The translations under genes were made by a program, and so were the position numbers. From Paenibacillus hunanensis (lineage in GTDB: Bacteria; Bacillota; Bacilli; Paenibacillales; Paenibacillaceae): DNA of 64,000 nucleotides. Below the pieces are notes generated by a model. It worked only from the letters and a program-made list of their open reading frames with translations, made no database searches and was not told the origin of the DNA. Of this stretch, positions 54,169 to 63,126 are shown in pieces. The stretch is from assembly GCF_014645615.1 (NCBI RefSeq), contig NZ_BMMB01000007.1:351317-415316 (forward strand), given 5' to 3'. Position 1 is the first letter of the stretch; the number at the start of each line of letters is the position of its first letter.

Positions 54169-55287
54169 TTAATCATTTAATATATCATATGCTAACTTCG
54201 ACAATGGTTTTTTTCCTAAATCTTCAATTTGAAGTGTATTCCCATACAAAAAAAGATTGATCTCATGTTCATCCAGATTTAATTCTTTAAATAATGTTAC
54301 TAATTGTTCTTTATAAGTGTTTGCATAGACATACTTTTTATAAAGAAGTTCTCTTACATAATCTTTGTGAATGTCATAAAGCTCTTTAAGGTGAAAAAGC
54401 TTAATATTATTTTTAATTTCTTCGTTATAATTGCCATTATTAAATAGCTCAATATCTAATTCAAAATTGGAGTTATCTCCAATCAAAGAATTTATATCAC
54501 TAGTAGTATTGATTTTAAGATTGAATTTAGCATTCTCTGAAAATCCTTGATCATAAGGATATAAAATTTTATATCCTTGTGCTAATTTAAATCTTGAGTT
54601 ACATATTTGACAAGCAGGAACAAAATTGTAAAGTGACAAGGAGAATAAAGTGAATATAGATTTAGGATAAAAATGATCTAAATCAGCAGTTGTTTTAAGC
54701 TTTCCATTATCATCGTAAGGTGTAATATATTGGCGATTACAATATGGGCATACGCTACTTTCAAGATTTATTAATAGCTCATGTCTCATGTCAGAATCAA
54801 TATACATATAATTTATAAAACTGGATATATAATCATTTAATTTCATCAACTCTATATTAATAGTAGATATAAAATATGAGAATGCCTTTTTACTTTTATA
54901 ATAGCTTTGTTGATTCATAATTGGTTCTATCCATTTGTTGTTGTATTTTGATACGTAAGATATTATTATTGTTTTTTTTTCATCATTACTCATATTTTTA
55001 AAGTTCAAGTTAGAAATAGAAGAACTATAAAAAACTAGTTGACAAGTCAATATATAATTATTTAATTCTGGATATTTTTTGATCATTTCATTAAAAGGTT
55101 TTAAGAGAATAGTGTTTAATAGATCTTCGTTTAACTCGTTATTTTCCCAAAATAAAATATGATTAAATAGAAAATTATATTTCATCGCAGAAGTTTTAAA
55201 TGTATAATTTTGCTTTATTTTAATGAACAAATTTTTAAAGTAATCTTTTGAGATTACTTGGAATATATTAGAATTTAGATGTATCAT
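54169..55287 (-). CDS. HNH endonuclease, Septu PtuB-like partner of the ATPase
   Basis: 372 residues. An HNH core is visible: zinc pair C180/C183 in 'CPYCNRQYI', then 'DLDHFYPKS' (D204, H205), N221, and 'CQICNSRFK' with C226, C229 and N230. The ~170 residues before and ~140 after are helical and unrecognised. Its ATG overlaps the ATPase stop codon (ATGA at 55284-55287), so the two are translated together. HNH plus ABC-type ATPase is the Septu defence layout; this protein is longer than the PtuB proteins I know. Very AT-rich: one 60-base line counted here has 27% G+C. Likely horizontally acquired antiphage effector (inference). Confidence 0.8.
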   Translation of the reverse strand: MIHLNSNIFQVISKDYFKNLFIKIKQNYTFKTSAMKYNFLFNHILFWENNELNEDLLNTILLKPFNEMIKKYPELNNYILTCQLVFYSSSISNLNFKNMSNDEKKTIIISYVSKYNNKWIEPIMNQQSYYKSKKAFSYFISTINIELMKLNDYISSFINYMYIDSDMRHELLINLESSVCPYCNRQYITPYDDNGKLKTTADLDHFYPKSIFTLFSLSLYNFVPACQICNSRFKLAQGYKILYPYDQGFSENAKFNLKINTTSDINSLIGDNSNFELDIELFNNGNYNEEIKNNIKLFHLKELYDIHKDYVRELLYKKYVYANTYKEQLVTLFKELNLDEHEINLFLYGNTLQIEDLGKKPLSKLAYDILND

Positions 55288-57227
55288 AGGTAGTCTCTCT
55301 CCATTTTTAATATTGCTAACTCTTTTTCAAGTTCTTCAATTCTTTTATCTTTGTTATTCATTGGAAATAAACTCTCTTTTCTATTTTGTAATAATTGCAA
55401 TAATTTTTTTTGCAATATTTCTTCTCCTATTGTTATTATTATTCCTTCTATTCGTTTAATCTCATCTTGTTGTTTTTCTTCGTTTATGAGAGGTAAGCTA
55501 TTAATATCTTCAATTAACTTTTTGAAAATTATTTTTGCATATTCACCTATTGGAGAGTTTATAAAAAAATCATTTTTGAGAATATCGTAAAAATTACTCA
55601 TTAGTCCAAACTCAGCTTTTTTCGTCACTCTTTTAGAATGAGAATCAGTATCTATGGTCATACAAGTTATGTGTTCTTTAGGTATATCAGATACTATAAA
55701 GGGAGAATGTGTAGTAATAATAAACTGATATTTAATATTTTTGTCGAAATGAGTATTTTCAAAAAAAGTAACTAAATTTTGAATATATTTTCTGGACCAT
55801 TCTGGATGAAAGGAAGCATCTGGTTCGTCTATAAGAATAAGTATAGAACCTATACCTTTCTCATTTAAAGCTATATCAATAGCAGTAAATAATGTTGAAA
55901 ATCCATTTATAAACTCTATTTCTCCAGTACTTAGATGTTTAAACTTTATATCAATGTCTCTATCAAAGCCCCAATATTTGTGATTTAATACATCTAAATT
56001 GATCAGAACATTTCTTATATCCTCTTGGAATTTATCCGTCAAAGAAATTGTAATAGTGTGGTATGATGAAAAATATTTATCTTTTAATGCTTTTAGTAAG
56101 TTTACAAAATCCTTTATGATAGATGGGTTAAAAAGAAACTCATCTACAAGAGGATAGTCATCCTCTTTTTTTATAAGAGATTCTATAGTCTTTATTATTT
56201 CAAGCAGATAATTGATCCTGTTATTAAAATCATCTACTTTGAAATCTATCTTTTTAATCTCAGTATTAAATTTTATTTCATCTTCTTTTTTTATAAATTC
56301 TAACCATGTTTTTATAATAATGTTTTCTAAATAGCTTATTATAAATCTTTGTTTTTTACTCCATTTCTTATCGGTATTCTTTTCTTTTTTTAATCCTGGA
56401 AGCGAAATTTCGTTCTCGACATCAAATGTTAAGATTTTATCTTTACTTCTATATAACTCTAAAGTAATTCTTTCTAATTTTTCATTCTTTCCCCAAGCGT
56501 CTTCAAATGAAGGATCTACTAAAGTTAAAGTGCAGTTTAATTCTGTAAATGGATGCTCGTGTTGCCACTTTGAATATTCTTCAGTTACAAATTTGTAAAT
56601 ATTTGAATACTGAGGTTGATTTAATAGTAATTTTGTGAATTCAATCCCATATTCTTGTGTCTGATGTTCTATAGTAGTGTCATACCAATTTCGTGCTCTA
56701 TTATTACTAAAATATAAAGTAACCATTTTTTTTTCTAAAGTAGTTTCTGAATTTGGAGTATTCCTCAATTGGGTATAGTCTAAGTAAATTCCTTGCTGAT
56801 TTTTGTAATCATAATTGATATAAACACTATAGGAATATGAGGTATTATGAGGTACTTTTCTTAAATTATTTATTAAATCACTATCATAACCTTCTATGAC
56901 AAAATTATTATCATTTATGTGGTATACTGCAAACCATTTTTGGTCTTGAATAGGCTGTTGATCAAATATTCTATTTCTTCTACTTCTATTTGAACCCAAA
57001 AAGTCAAGAATTGTTGTCTTTCCAGTTCCATTTTTCCCCACTATTAAATTAATGTTTTCTATATGATCTCCCCATAAACCTATATATGGATTATACTTAG
57101 GTTCAATAATCAATTTTTTTTCGTTTTTCAAAAATTTGATCTTGAAGTCATTGGTAAAGCAAAATTCCTGTTGGTCTAAAGTTCGACCTATTGTATGAAT
57201 ATATAAATATATTAGTTTGGGATTCAT
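55284..57227 (-). CDS. AAA/ABC-type ATPase, Septu PtuA-like, first gene of the defence cassette
   Basis: 647 residues, AAGGAG before the ATG. Walker A GKNGTGKT at 64-71, an ABC-like signature LSTGE at 432-436, Walker B 'ILILIDEPD' with E468, and the switch 'TTHSP' at 505-509: a complete SMC/RecF/OLD-type ATPase head. Between Walker A and the signature lies a ~360-residue insert with helical, Lys/Glu-rich parts. The C-terminal 20 residues form a short coiled coil. There is no TOPRIM nuclease domain after the ATPase, which separates it from OLD and GajA. With the HNH gene it makes a Septu-like pair. Strongly AT-rich. Confidence 0.82.
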   Translation of the reverse strand: MNPKLIYLYIHTIGRTLDQQEFCFTNDFKIKFLKNEKKLIIEPKYNPYIGLWGDHIENINLIVGKNGTGKTTILDFLGSNRSRRNRIFDQQPIQDQKWFAVYHINDNNFVIEGYDSDLINNLRKVPHNTSYSYSVYINYDYKNQQGIYLDYTQLRNTPNSETTLEKKMVTLYFSNNRARNWYDTTIEHQTQEYGIEFTKLLLNQPQYSNIYKFVTEEYSKWQHEHPFTELNCTLTLVDPSFEDAWGKNEKLERITLELYRSKDKILTFDVENEISLPGLKKEKNTDKKWSKKQRFIISYLENIIIKTWLEFIKKEDEIKFNTEIKKIDFKVDDFNNRINYLLEIIKTIESLIKKEDDYPLVDEFLFNPSIIKDFVNLLKALKDKYFSSYHTITISLTDKFQEDIRNVLINLDVLNHKYWGFDRDIDIKFKHLSTGEIEFINGFSTLFTAIDIALNEKGIGSILILIDEPDASFHPEWSRKYIQNLVTFFENTHFDKNIKYQFIITTHSPFIVSDIPKEHITCMTIDTDSHSKRVTKKAEFGLMSNFYDILKNDFFINSPIGEYAKIIFKKLIEDINSLPLINEEKQQDEIKRIEGIIITIGEEILQKKLLQLLQNRKESLFPMNNKDKRIEELEKELAILKMERDYL

Positions 57228-57333
57228 ATTAATCTCCTTAATAGGTGTAATTAAAATAGTTAAGTTATTTTCAGACTAAATAATAACATCATTTCTAATA
57301 AATACATACTATATAAATCAACTAATATGTAAA
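57228..57333 (-). promoter_or_regulatory. AT-rich upstream region of the nuclease cassette
   Basis: The short AT-rich stretch between the ATPase start and the phosphotransferase remnant must hold the cassette promoter. Several TATTAT/TATTTA-like boxes are present, and I cannot choose one. Composition changes to normal around 57360. Confidence 0.35.
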
Positions 57334-57861
57334 GAAGATGTTCTAAAATTAATTACTTTAGGTAATAAGTATATTCTAGATTATCCAGATGAAAAGGAAG
57401 CAAGACAGGGGTTAGATATGCTCGCGAAGCAACTCCGCTCCTTGCCAATGAACAGCGGTAATTATGGATTAATTCATTATGATTTTCAATTAGACAATGT
57501 ATTTTATAAGAAAGAGCATCGATCGTTTCAGGTGATTGATTTTGATGATGCGATGTATCACTGGTACGCTTGTGATGTTGTGACGGCGTTAGATGATTTT
57601 CTTAATGAGCCAATAGACTTGAACAGATCAGAAGTACAAGCATTTTTGAATGGATATCGTGCGATAGCTACTCTAAGTGATCAGGCTATTCGGCAGTTCT
57701 CATGTTTTAAAGATTCGCTAAGCTGTATAAGTTTTCTAAATTATTACGAACGTTCGAAGGTGTAGATACTGTGCAAGCACCTGAATGGATTGAGAATCTC
57801 AAAATACGTTTGGAATATGCACGAGATGTTATACCGCAGAGCTTTGGGAATACAGCAGAGT
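57334..57861 (+). pseudogene. Broken aminoglycoside-phosphotransferase-like gene (5' truncation and frameshift)
   Basis: The frame from 57334 encodes the C-terminal part of an APH/choline-kinase-type phosphotransferase: 'YGLIHYDFQLDNVFY' (catalytic H-x-D-x4-N) and 'FQVIDFDDAMYHWYACDVVTAL'. The N-terminal ATP-binding half is absent. At about 57700-57720 the reading continues in another frame ('FAKLYKFSKLLRTFEGVDT...APEWIENLKIRLEYARDV') to a stop near 57861, so there is also a frameshift. The truncation coincides with the edge of the AT-rich cassette. Confidence 0.8.
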
Positions 57862-57955
57862 AAACTAGAATATAAGATAGCGAAGTAATGTAGCACAAGA
57901 TCCACCCTTTTCTTTATGTGGTGGATTTTGTTTTATATTGGGAGAGGATATGCAA

Positions 57956-58966
57956 ATGGATCAACTAAGATTACTACAGAACGCTATACGTGCATATGGA
58001 ATACACCCGGATAGCTTAACAATCGAGCAAGAACTACAATCGTATGGCAAGCATGGAGATATACATTTTAAAATTCGTGTCCATCATCAGCTGTATTCGG
58101 CAAGATTCATTGGCTACAATCGCTATAATACAGATGTATTTATCACATTATCGGATGAGGTTCTAAACGAGCAAATTCGGTTTTGTAACTATTTAGTAGA
58201 TTCAGGGGTTCCATTTATGAAGCATGTGAAAACTCAATATGGCGAACCGTTTACCAGAGTACATGTTGCAGGTCGAGAGTGGAGATTGCTCCTGTTTGAG
58301 TGGATAGAAGGCGAGCATATCACGCATTGTACAAAACAAATAGCATCTACATTCGGCGAGTTTGCGCAACACATACATACGGTTTCTACAGGGTTCGAAT
58401 CCACCATCTTTCCGCAATTGTCGCATCTTGAGGGATATCATCAATTTTACAATATGCTGTACTCTACACTTGAAGCGGCTGTAATGATGCCAGCGACAAG
58501 GGAAATATTACAGAGCTATCTACATGAAGTCGAGCATCATCTTCATTGCGCTAAAGCAGAATCTTTTGAATTTATCGTTCAGTCCGATCTCAATCCAATG
58601 AATGTGATTTGGAATTCCGAGCAAGAGATTGTGGGTCTGGTAGACTTTGAATCGATTACGTATACCGATCGTTTGGAAGCATTGGCATGGTTGATCAAAT
58701 GGTATTCCAGAACAGACGGAATAGCATCCCATCAGATGTCACCCGTTGTGGCTCAAGCATTATTGAAAGGATACGGTATAGGGGAAATGTGCAGACCAGC
58801 AGAGTATAAAAGACTTGCTTCTCTAGTATGGCTGACAGGCTGCTTGAACTGGAACTTTACCTCGAAGACGATAGAGTTGATGGAGAATCAGGAAGAGGCT
58901 TTGCTGCAAAAACACATATGGAAATCTATGGAGCGAGGCGAGCAATTACTTTTGCTCGTTCAGTAG
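57956..58966 (+). CDS. Phosphotransferase enzyme family protein (APH/HSK2-like) with altered catalytic motif
   Basis: 336 residues from the ATG at 57956, which has GGAGAGG eight bases upstream; the ATG at 57950 is too close to it. Kinase-like N-lobe (~40-130, 'RLLLFEWIEGEHI' hinge near 105) and C-lobe with 'VQSDLNPMNVIW' near 209 and 'GLVDFESITYTDRLEALAWLIKWY' near 228. The usual HGD is QSD here: aspartate and asparagine remain, the histidine is lost. It lies directly after the broken paralogue. Substrate unknown. Confidence 0.83.
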   Translation: MDQLRLLQNAIRAYGIHPDSLTIEQELQSYGKHGDIHFKIRVHHQLYSARFIGYNRYNTDVFITLSDEVLNEQIRFCNYLVDSGVPFMKHVKTQYGEPFTRVHVAGREWRLLLFEWIEGEHITHCTKQIASTFGEFAQHIHTVSTGFESTIFPQLSHLEGYHQFYNMLYSTLEAAVMMPATREILQSYLHEVEHHLHCAKAESFEFIVQSDLNPMNVIWNSEQEIVGLVDFESITYTDRLEALAWLIKWYSRTDGIASHQMSPVVAQALLKGYGIGEMCRPAEYKRLASLVWLTGCLNWNFTSKTIELMENQEEALLQKHIWKSMERGEQLLLLVQ

Positions 58967-59027
58967 AATAGCAGAACAGAGAACAGCTTAGTTTGAAAAT
59001 AAGCAATCAGAGCATGTACAATAAGAC

Positions 59028-59068
59028 TCATCCATCGAGAATGCTTATTCACATCGATGGATGATTTT
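59028..59068. terminator. Intrinsic terminator
   Basis: TCATCCATCGA (59028-59038) is the exact complement of TCGATGGATGA (59054-59064), followed by a short T-run. It lies about 60 bases after the phosphotransferase gene. Confidence 0.78.
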
Positions 59069-59146
59069 ACCGAATTGGCATCGGCACCACTCGATATTGC
59101 CAATATTTCAAAATGAGTAGAGCACAGAAAGGTGAGTTGAGCTGAG

Positions 59147-59890
59147 ATGAGTAAAGAGGAACAGATGAATGAAACACGGATTAACCACGAGCTGAGCAAC
59201 GAACAAACGGGTTTAGAACTGAGTCGGATTGTATTTATCGGACGGACATTTGATGAATATCTATCCATGTTCGACCTGACAAAGCAAGACCTGATTGGAC
59301 GCCGCATATTGGATTGTCCCGCAGGTGCGTGTTCGTTTACCGCAGTCGCTAATACCTTAGGCGCACAGGTGACTGCAACCGATATCGCATATTACCACCC
59401 CTTTGCCCAGCTTGCGGAAAAGGGACTGGCGGATATTGAGCATACGATGCTGCATATGGAGAAGGTGCAGTCAAATTATGTATGGGATTATTTTCAATCT
59501 GTAGCGGATTTGAAGAAACATCGGTCGCAGGCGTTAGCGGATTGTGCGCACGATATGCAGCAATTTCCAGAGCGTTATATTGCGGCTACATTACCCCGGC
59601 TGCCATTTGAGGAGAATGCATTTGACCTAACGTTGTCAGCGCATTTTCTGTTTATGTATTCGGATCGATTAGATTATGAATTTCATCTACAAACAGTACA
59701 GGAATTGCTGCGTGTGACTCGTCAGGAACTACGTATTTTCCCATTGGTGGATCTATCATGTCGAAGATATCAACATTTAGACGAGCTGATCGAGTATATC
59801 GAAAATGCAGGTTATCAGACGGAAGAAGTAACGGTATCGTACGAGTTTCAAAAAGGGGCAAATACGATGCTACGGATATATAAGGATTGA
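59147..59890 (+). CDS. SAM-dependent methyltransferase-like protein
   Basis: 247 residues. SAM-binding motif I is 'RILDCPAGACSFTAVANTLGAQVTATDIAY' near 52-81, with DIAY as the acidic loop that holds the ribose; 'LPRLPFEENAFDLTLSAHFLFMYSD' near 150 is motif III/IV. The GxGxG is present only as PAGACS, acceptable for the class I fold. The start could be 59165 (AAGAGG four bases upstream) instead of 59147. Acceptor unknown; single gene before a terminator. Confidence 0.8.
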   Translation: MSKEEQMNETRINHELSNEQTGLELSRIVFIGRTFDEYLSMFDLTKQDLIGRRILDCPAGACSFTAVANTLGAQVTATDIAYYHPFAQLAEKGLADIEHTMLHMEKVQSNYVWDYFQSVADLKKHRSQALADCAHDMQQFPERYIAATLPRLPFEENAFDLTLSAHFLFMYSDRLDYEFHLQTVQELLRVTRQELRIFPLVDLSCRRYQHLDELIEYIENAGYQTEEVTVSYEFQKGANTMLRIYKD

Positions 59891-60010
59891 TAGGCTAAAT
59901 GTGTTAATTGCTATGCATATAGCTGTATCATGCCGCATAGGATCAGATTGCAGTAGCATCTAGCTTAGAATACAGAATGGATTGTACAATATAGCTCACT
60001 TTAACGACCG

Positions 60011-60037
60011 AAAAGAGGGGATTCATACCCCTCTTTT
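60011..60037. terminator. Bidirectional terminator touching the comB stop
   Basis: AAAAGAGGGG-ATTCATA-CCCCTCTTTT, perfect stem with T-run; it serves the methyltransferase gene on the plus strand and comB on the minus strand, whose stop codon begins right next to it. Confidence 0.9.
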
Positions 60038-60799
60038 TTATATACTAAGCCCTACAAACTTATGATCCTTTAAAATAGGCACCGTAGTCATATGATCGAG
60101 CTGAGAGCAGTGAATCACATCCTGCTCGTATCCTCGTTCGCGCAATTCACGTCCGCTTGCACAGTCCCATAGCAATTCCTTCATTCTCTCCTTCGTATTC
60201 TGGTACGCACCGAGACATACTTCCGCTTCAGGAGATTTCGTTCCGGTTAATCGGGAAAGGATCATACCTGCTCCCAGATCATCTTCAATGCTTGGACGAA
60301 GTGTATTTTCCTGTTCCAAAGCATCTGACCATTTCTCACCGCAAGGCACCACAGTAATGCTACAGCCGGATGCGATTCTCAAGCGATTGGCGGCTTCAGC
60401 GACTACAGATGCATTCAGAGCACAGCCAATCAATACAGCTTGTGCATCGGCTGCCATCCATGTGCAGGCTGCACCATTGAGCGAGCACATCACGAAACGC
60501 TTACCCTTGTCTGCCGCTGTAAATGATCCTGGCGATAGAGAATGACCACCATAGGTGAGCGATTCGGCTCGTCCCCAAACGATATCGGCATCGACGGACT
60601 GCGCATAGGCTTTCGCTTGCTCATTAATCGGAGGCGGGTACGGGTAAATCTCTGCACCATATTGTATCGCGGTCACTACAGTAGAGGAGAAGCTAAGCAC
60701 ATCGATAATAATAACGATGTCTCCACGCTCCGCGGCTGCTCGTGCTCCTCGCTGTCCCCATTCTAGCTTAATATCAAAAGGCATCTGGTCAAAAAACAA
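60038..60799 (-). CDS. comB: ComB-family 2-phosphosulfolactate phosphatase-like protein
   Basis: 253 residues starting at a TTG with AAGGAGG eight bases upstream; the next ATG, six codons in, has no site. ComB pattern: 'DIVIIIDVLSFSSTVVTAIQYGAEIYPYP' near 27-55, 'WGRAESLTYGGHSLSPGSF' near 75, 'MCSLNGAACTW' near 103 (the family TNG motif), 'VVPCGEKWSD' near 148 and 'SIEDDLGAGMIL' near 169. In archaea the enzyme removes phosphate from phosphosulfolactate on the way to coenzyme M; Bacillales lack that pathway, so the bacterial substrate is unclear. Confidence 0.83.
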   Translation of the reverse strand: MFFDQMPFDIKLEWGQRGARAAAERGDIVIIIDVLSFSSTVVTAIQYGAEIYPYPPPINEQAKAYAQSVDADIVWGRAESLTYGGHSLSPGSFTAADKGKRFVMCSLNGAACTWMAADAQAVLIGCALNASVVAEAANRLRIASGCSITVVPCGEKWSDALEQENTLRPSIEDDLGAGMILSRLTGTKSPEAEVCLGAYQNTKERMKELLWDCASGRELRERGYEQDVIHCSQLDHMTTVPILKDHKFVGLSI

Positions 60800-61085
60800 T
60801 GTGTATTCCTCCTTATTATGTACCTAGCAACCCAATTAGGGTTTGGATAGTTCATCTACAGCTATTATTTTAGCTGATCATACCATGGATTTTATTGTAA
60901 AATAGATATAATCGCGCGCCTTATTTATATGCTGCTAATGAGGGACTATAGAAAGTGATTTTTACATTAGCAAAGTATCTGACTTCTGTCATGAGACAAA
61001 GGCAATACAGTCAGGAATAGGGTTACATATTGATTACCTTGCGATGAATATCAATCAAGCCATACAATCCCAGGGAGGCATGACC

Positions 61086-61649
61086 ATGAACCGATTTTTA
61101 TCATCAGAGCAACGTACAGAATTGCTGGATACTTTGCAAGCTCGCTTTGCCAAGTATATGAATCGCCATGAGGAGATAAAGTGGGAGGATGTTGGGGCTC
61201 GCCTGGAAGCTCCAGATGCAGAGGATAAGCTGTGGTCACTCAGCGAAATGGAGCGAACAGGCGGTGAGCCTGATGTGATCGGATATGATGCAGACAGCGG
61301 AGAGTATGTATTTTGCGATTGCTCTACTGAAAGTCCGAAGGGGCGCAGAAGTATATGCTATGATCGTGCAGCCTGGGAATCCAGAAAAGAAAACAAGCCT
61401 ACCAGTGATGCGTCGACAATGGCGGCAGAGATGGGCATTACGATGTTGACAGAGGAGCAGTATCGTCAGCTACAGCAGCTTGGAGCTTTTGATCTCAAAT
61501 CCTCCAGCTGGATCGAAACGCCTGAGCGTATTCGCAAGCTGGATGGTGCCATTTTTGGAGATCGTCGTTATGATACCGTGTTCATCTATCATAATGGAGC
61601 GGATTCGTACTATGCTGCACGTGGATTCCGCGGATGGGTACGCGTGTGA
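61086..61649 (+). CDS. DUF4256 family protein
   Basis: 187 residues from the ATG at 61086, chosen for GGGAGG seven bases upstream; two earlier in-frame starts lie on or before that site. Family-like stretches: 'LLDTLQARFAKYMNRHEEIKWEDVGARLE', 'MERTGGEPDVIGYDADSGEYVFCDCSTESPKGRRSICYD', 'MAAEMGITMLTEEQYRQLQQLGAFDLKSSSWIETP'. This is a well-conserved cytoplasmic protein of unknown function. The next gene starts about 45 bases after its stop. Confidence 0.87.
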   Translation: MNRFLSSEQRTELLDTLQARFAKYMNRHEEIKWEDVGARLEAPDAEDKLWSLSEMERTGGEPDVIGYDADSGEYVFCDCSTESPKGRRSICYDRAAWESRKENKPTSDASTMAAEMGITMLTEEQYRQLQQLGAFDLKSSSWIETPERIRKLDGAIFGDRRYDTVFIYHNGADSYYAARGFRGWVRV

Positions 61650-61693
61650 ACAAAAGAGTTAGATGTAATCAAGCTACAGACAGAAGAAAAAGG

Positions 61694-62599
61694 ATGAAGA
61701 AACGTACTCGTATCATAGCTGTTTTATCCGTACTACTCGCAGCTTGCCAGGCTCATATAGCTTTCGCAGATGATAACGATTTGAATTTGAATATTAACGG
61801 TCGTATGCTTACAGGCCAAAAACCTATTGTTGTCAACGATACGACACTCGTTCCCATTCGTACATTAACCTTTCTATCCGATGTTTATGTGAACTGGGAG
61901 CCCGCTACCAAAGCAGTGACATTGACCGACCGAACCGCTTATCAAACTGTGCAGGTGGTCGCTGGACAAAAGACAGCACTCGTTAATCAAGTCCCTGTAG
62001 TATTGAACACGCCGGCACATATACAAAATGGTAGCGTATATGTACCGCTTCGTTTTATTGGAGAATCTTTGCATGCTAAGGTGGTGTGGGATCAAGCGAC
62101 AAAAACGGTTGTGATCTATCCAGTCGACAAAGCTGTAACAGAGGCTTATCGAAGCAGCAAATTAGTCGATTCACGCATTGCAGCACTGAAGCTAGTGAGA
62201 GTGGAAATGAATGAGCGGCTATTCACAACAGATGAAGGGCACGTAACAGGCTATTATTTTCCAACAGGCAAAAGCAATTCATTTTTCATCGTGAATCAAG
62301 GCGTTGTGAGTTATTACGAGGTGAGAAATGATGCAGCCTGGAAGACATGGGAAGCGACGAGCGGTGAGTCTACTGGTAAAGAGCTTATTCCAGGTATCAT
62401 TGCAGGTGTTGATCAGGAATGGGGAACACGACCGACCTATAAGGGAACATTCAGTTATTTTTGGGATCTATGGATGCAAGGTCAGGTGAGCTATGGCGTA
62501 ATCGATTCCAAAGGGGAAATGAAAGAGCTAGGGATCGGTAATTCTAAGGCAGGTGATACCGTCATTCGAGAAATTCCGCAGGATAATACCAAAAAGTAA
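61694..62599 (+). CDS. Secreted stalk-domain protein, possible lipoprotein
   Basis: 301 residues from the ATG at 61694. This start gives a clean signal sequence, though AAAAAGG abuts it; alternative starts at 61634/61646 overlap the previous gene. The signal (MKKRTRIIAVLSVLLAAC) ends in LAAC, which fits a lipobox, while AFA further on could also be a cleavage site. Two halves of a copper amine oxidase N-terminal-like domain follow: 'NINGRMLTGQKPIVVNDTTLVPIRTLTFL' and 'NGSVYVPLRFIGESLHAKVVWD'. The rest (~160-301) is unknown. Second such protein in the window. Confidence 0.8.
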   Translation: MKKRTRIIAVLSVLLAACQAHIAFADDNDLNLNINGRMLTGQKPIVVNDTTLVPIRTLTFLSDVYVNWEPATKAVTLTDRTAYQTVQVVAGQKTALVNQVPVVLNTPAHIQNGSVYVPLRFIGESLHAKVVWDQATKTVVIYPVDKAVTEAYRSSKLVDSRIAALKLVRVEMNERLFTTDEGHVTGYYFPTGKSNSFFIVNQGVVSYYEVRNDAAWKTWEATSGESTGKELIPGIIAGVDQEWGTRPTYKGTFSYFWDLWMQGQVSYGVIDSKGEMKELGIGNSKAGDTVIREIPQDNTKK

Positions 62600-62661
62600 T
62601 CGATGTTCAATATACGAGCTTCATAGCTACTTTTTATGGAATTATGGAAAGAGGGATTATT

Positions 62662-63030
62662 ATGAAGCGATACGATGACAGGGATAAGCATTTGGAGTGG
62701 GTTATAATTATGCTATACCCTATTGTCGCCTTCATTATGCTTAGTAGTAGAGAAGTCAGCGCTTCAGGCTGGATTCTGTTAATCGTGCATCTGCTTTTTT
62801 GCTTGCTATGGCGCAATCTGAGATCAGTGATGGTTTCCAGTGTAGTCATGTGGATTGTAGCTGTACCTATCTGGTTGTATGTCGAAGCAGGACGATCGGC
62901 ACAAGCAGCAGCGAACTTCACCGGATCGTTACCATGGATTATTTTGATGTATGTGCTTATTGTATTTGCACCTTCGTTACTGCTGGTATCCCTTAGGAAA
63001 AAGCTATGGTCTAGATATAAATTGAAATAG
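62662..63030 (+). CDS. Small membrane protein, four helices
   Basis: 122 residues from the ATG at 62662 (AGAGGG upstream; the ATG at 62644 lacks a site). Hydrophobic stretches at about 14-30, 36-50, 56-73 and 90-108, with basic ends (MKRYDDRDK, KKLWSRYKLK) placing both termini in the cytoplasm. No family recognised. It follows the stalk-domain gene by 62 bases on the same strand, so co-transcription is possible. Confidence 0.65.
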   Translation: MKRYDDRDKHLEWVIIMLYPIVAFIMLSSREVSASGWILLIVHLLFCLLWRNLRSVMVSSVVMWIVAVPIWLYVEAGRSAQAAANFTGSLPWIILMYVLIVFAPSLLLVSLRKKLWSRYKLK

Positions 63031-63126
63031 AATCAGGAGTAATTCACATCTATCATGTCGCATCACAGCTAGGATATTTTGTTCAACTAATTTCCCCTTA
63101 TTTTACAAAGCTGGAGGAATGAATCG

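Noticed and set aside
54169..57227. Gabija or OLD-type system
   Set aside because: The ATPase has no TOPRIM domain and no UvrD-like helicase gene is adjacent; the partner is an HNH nuclease.
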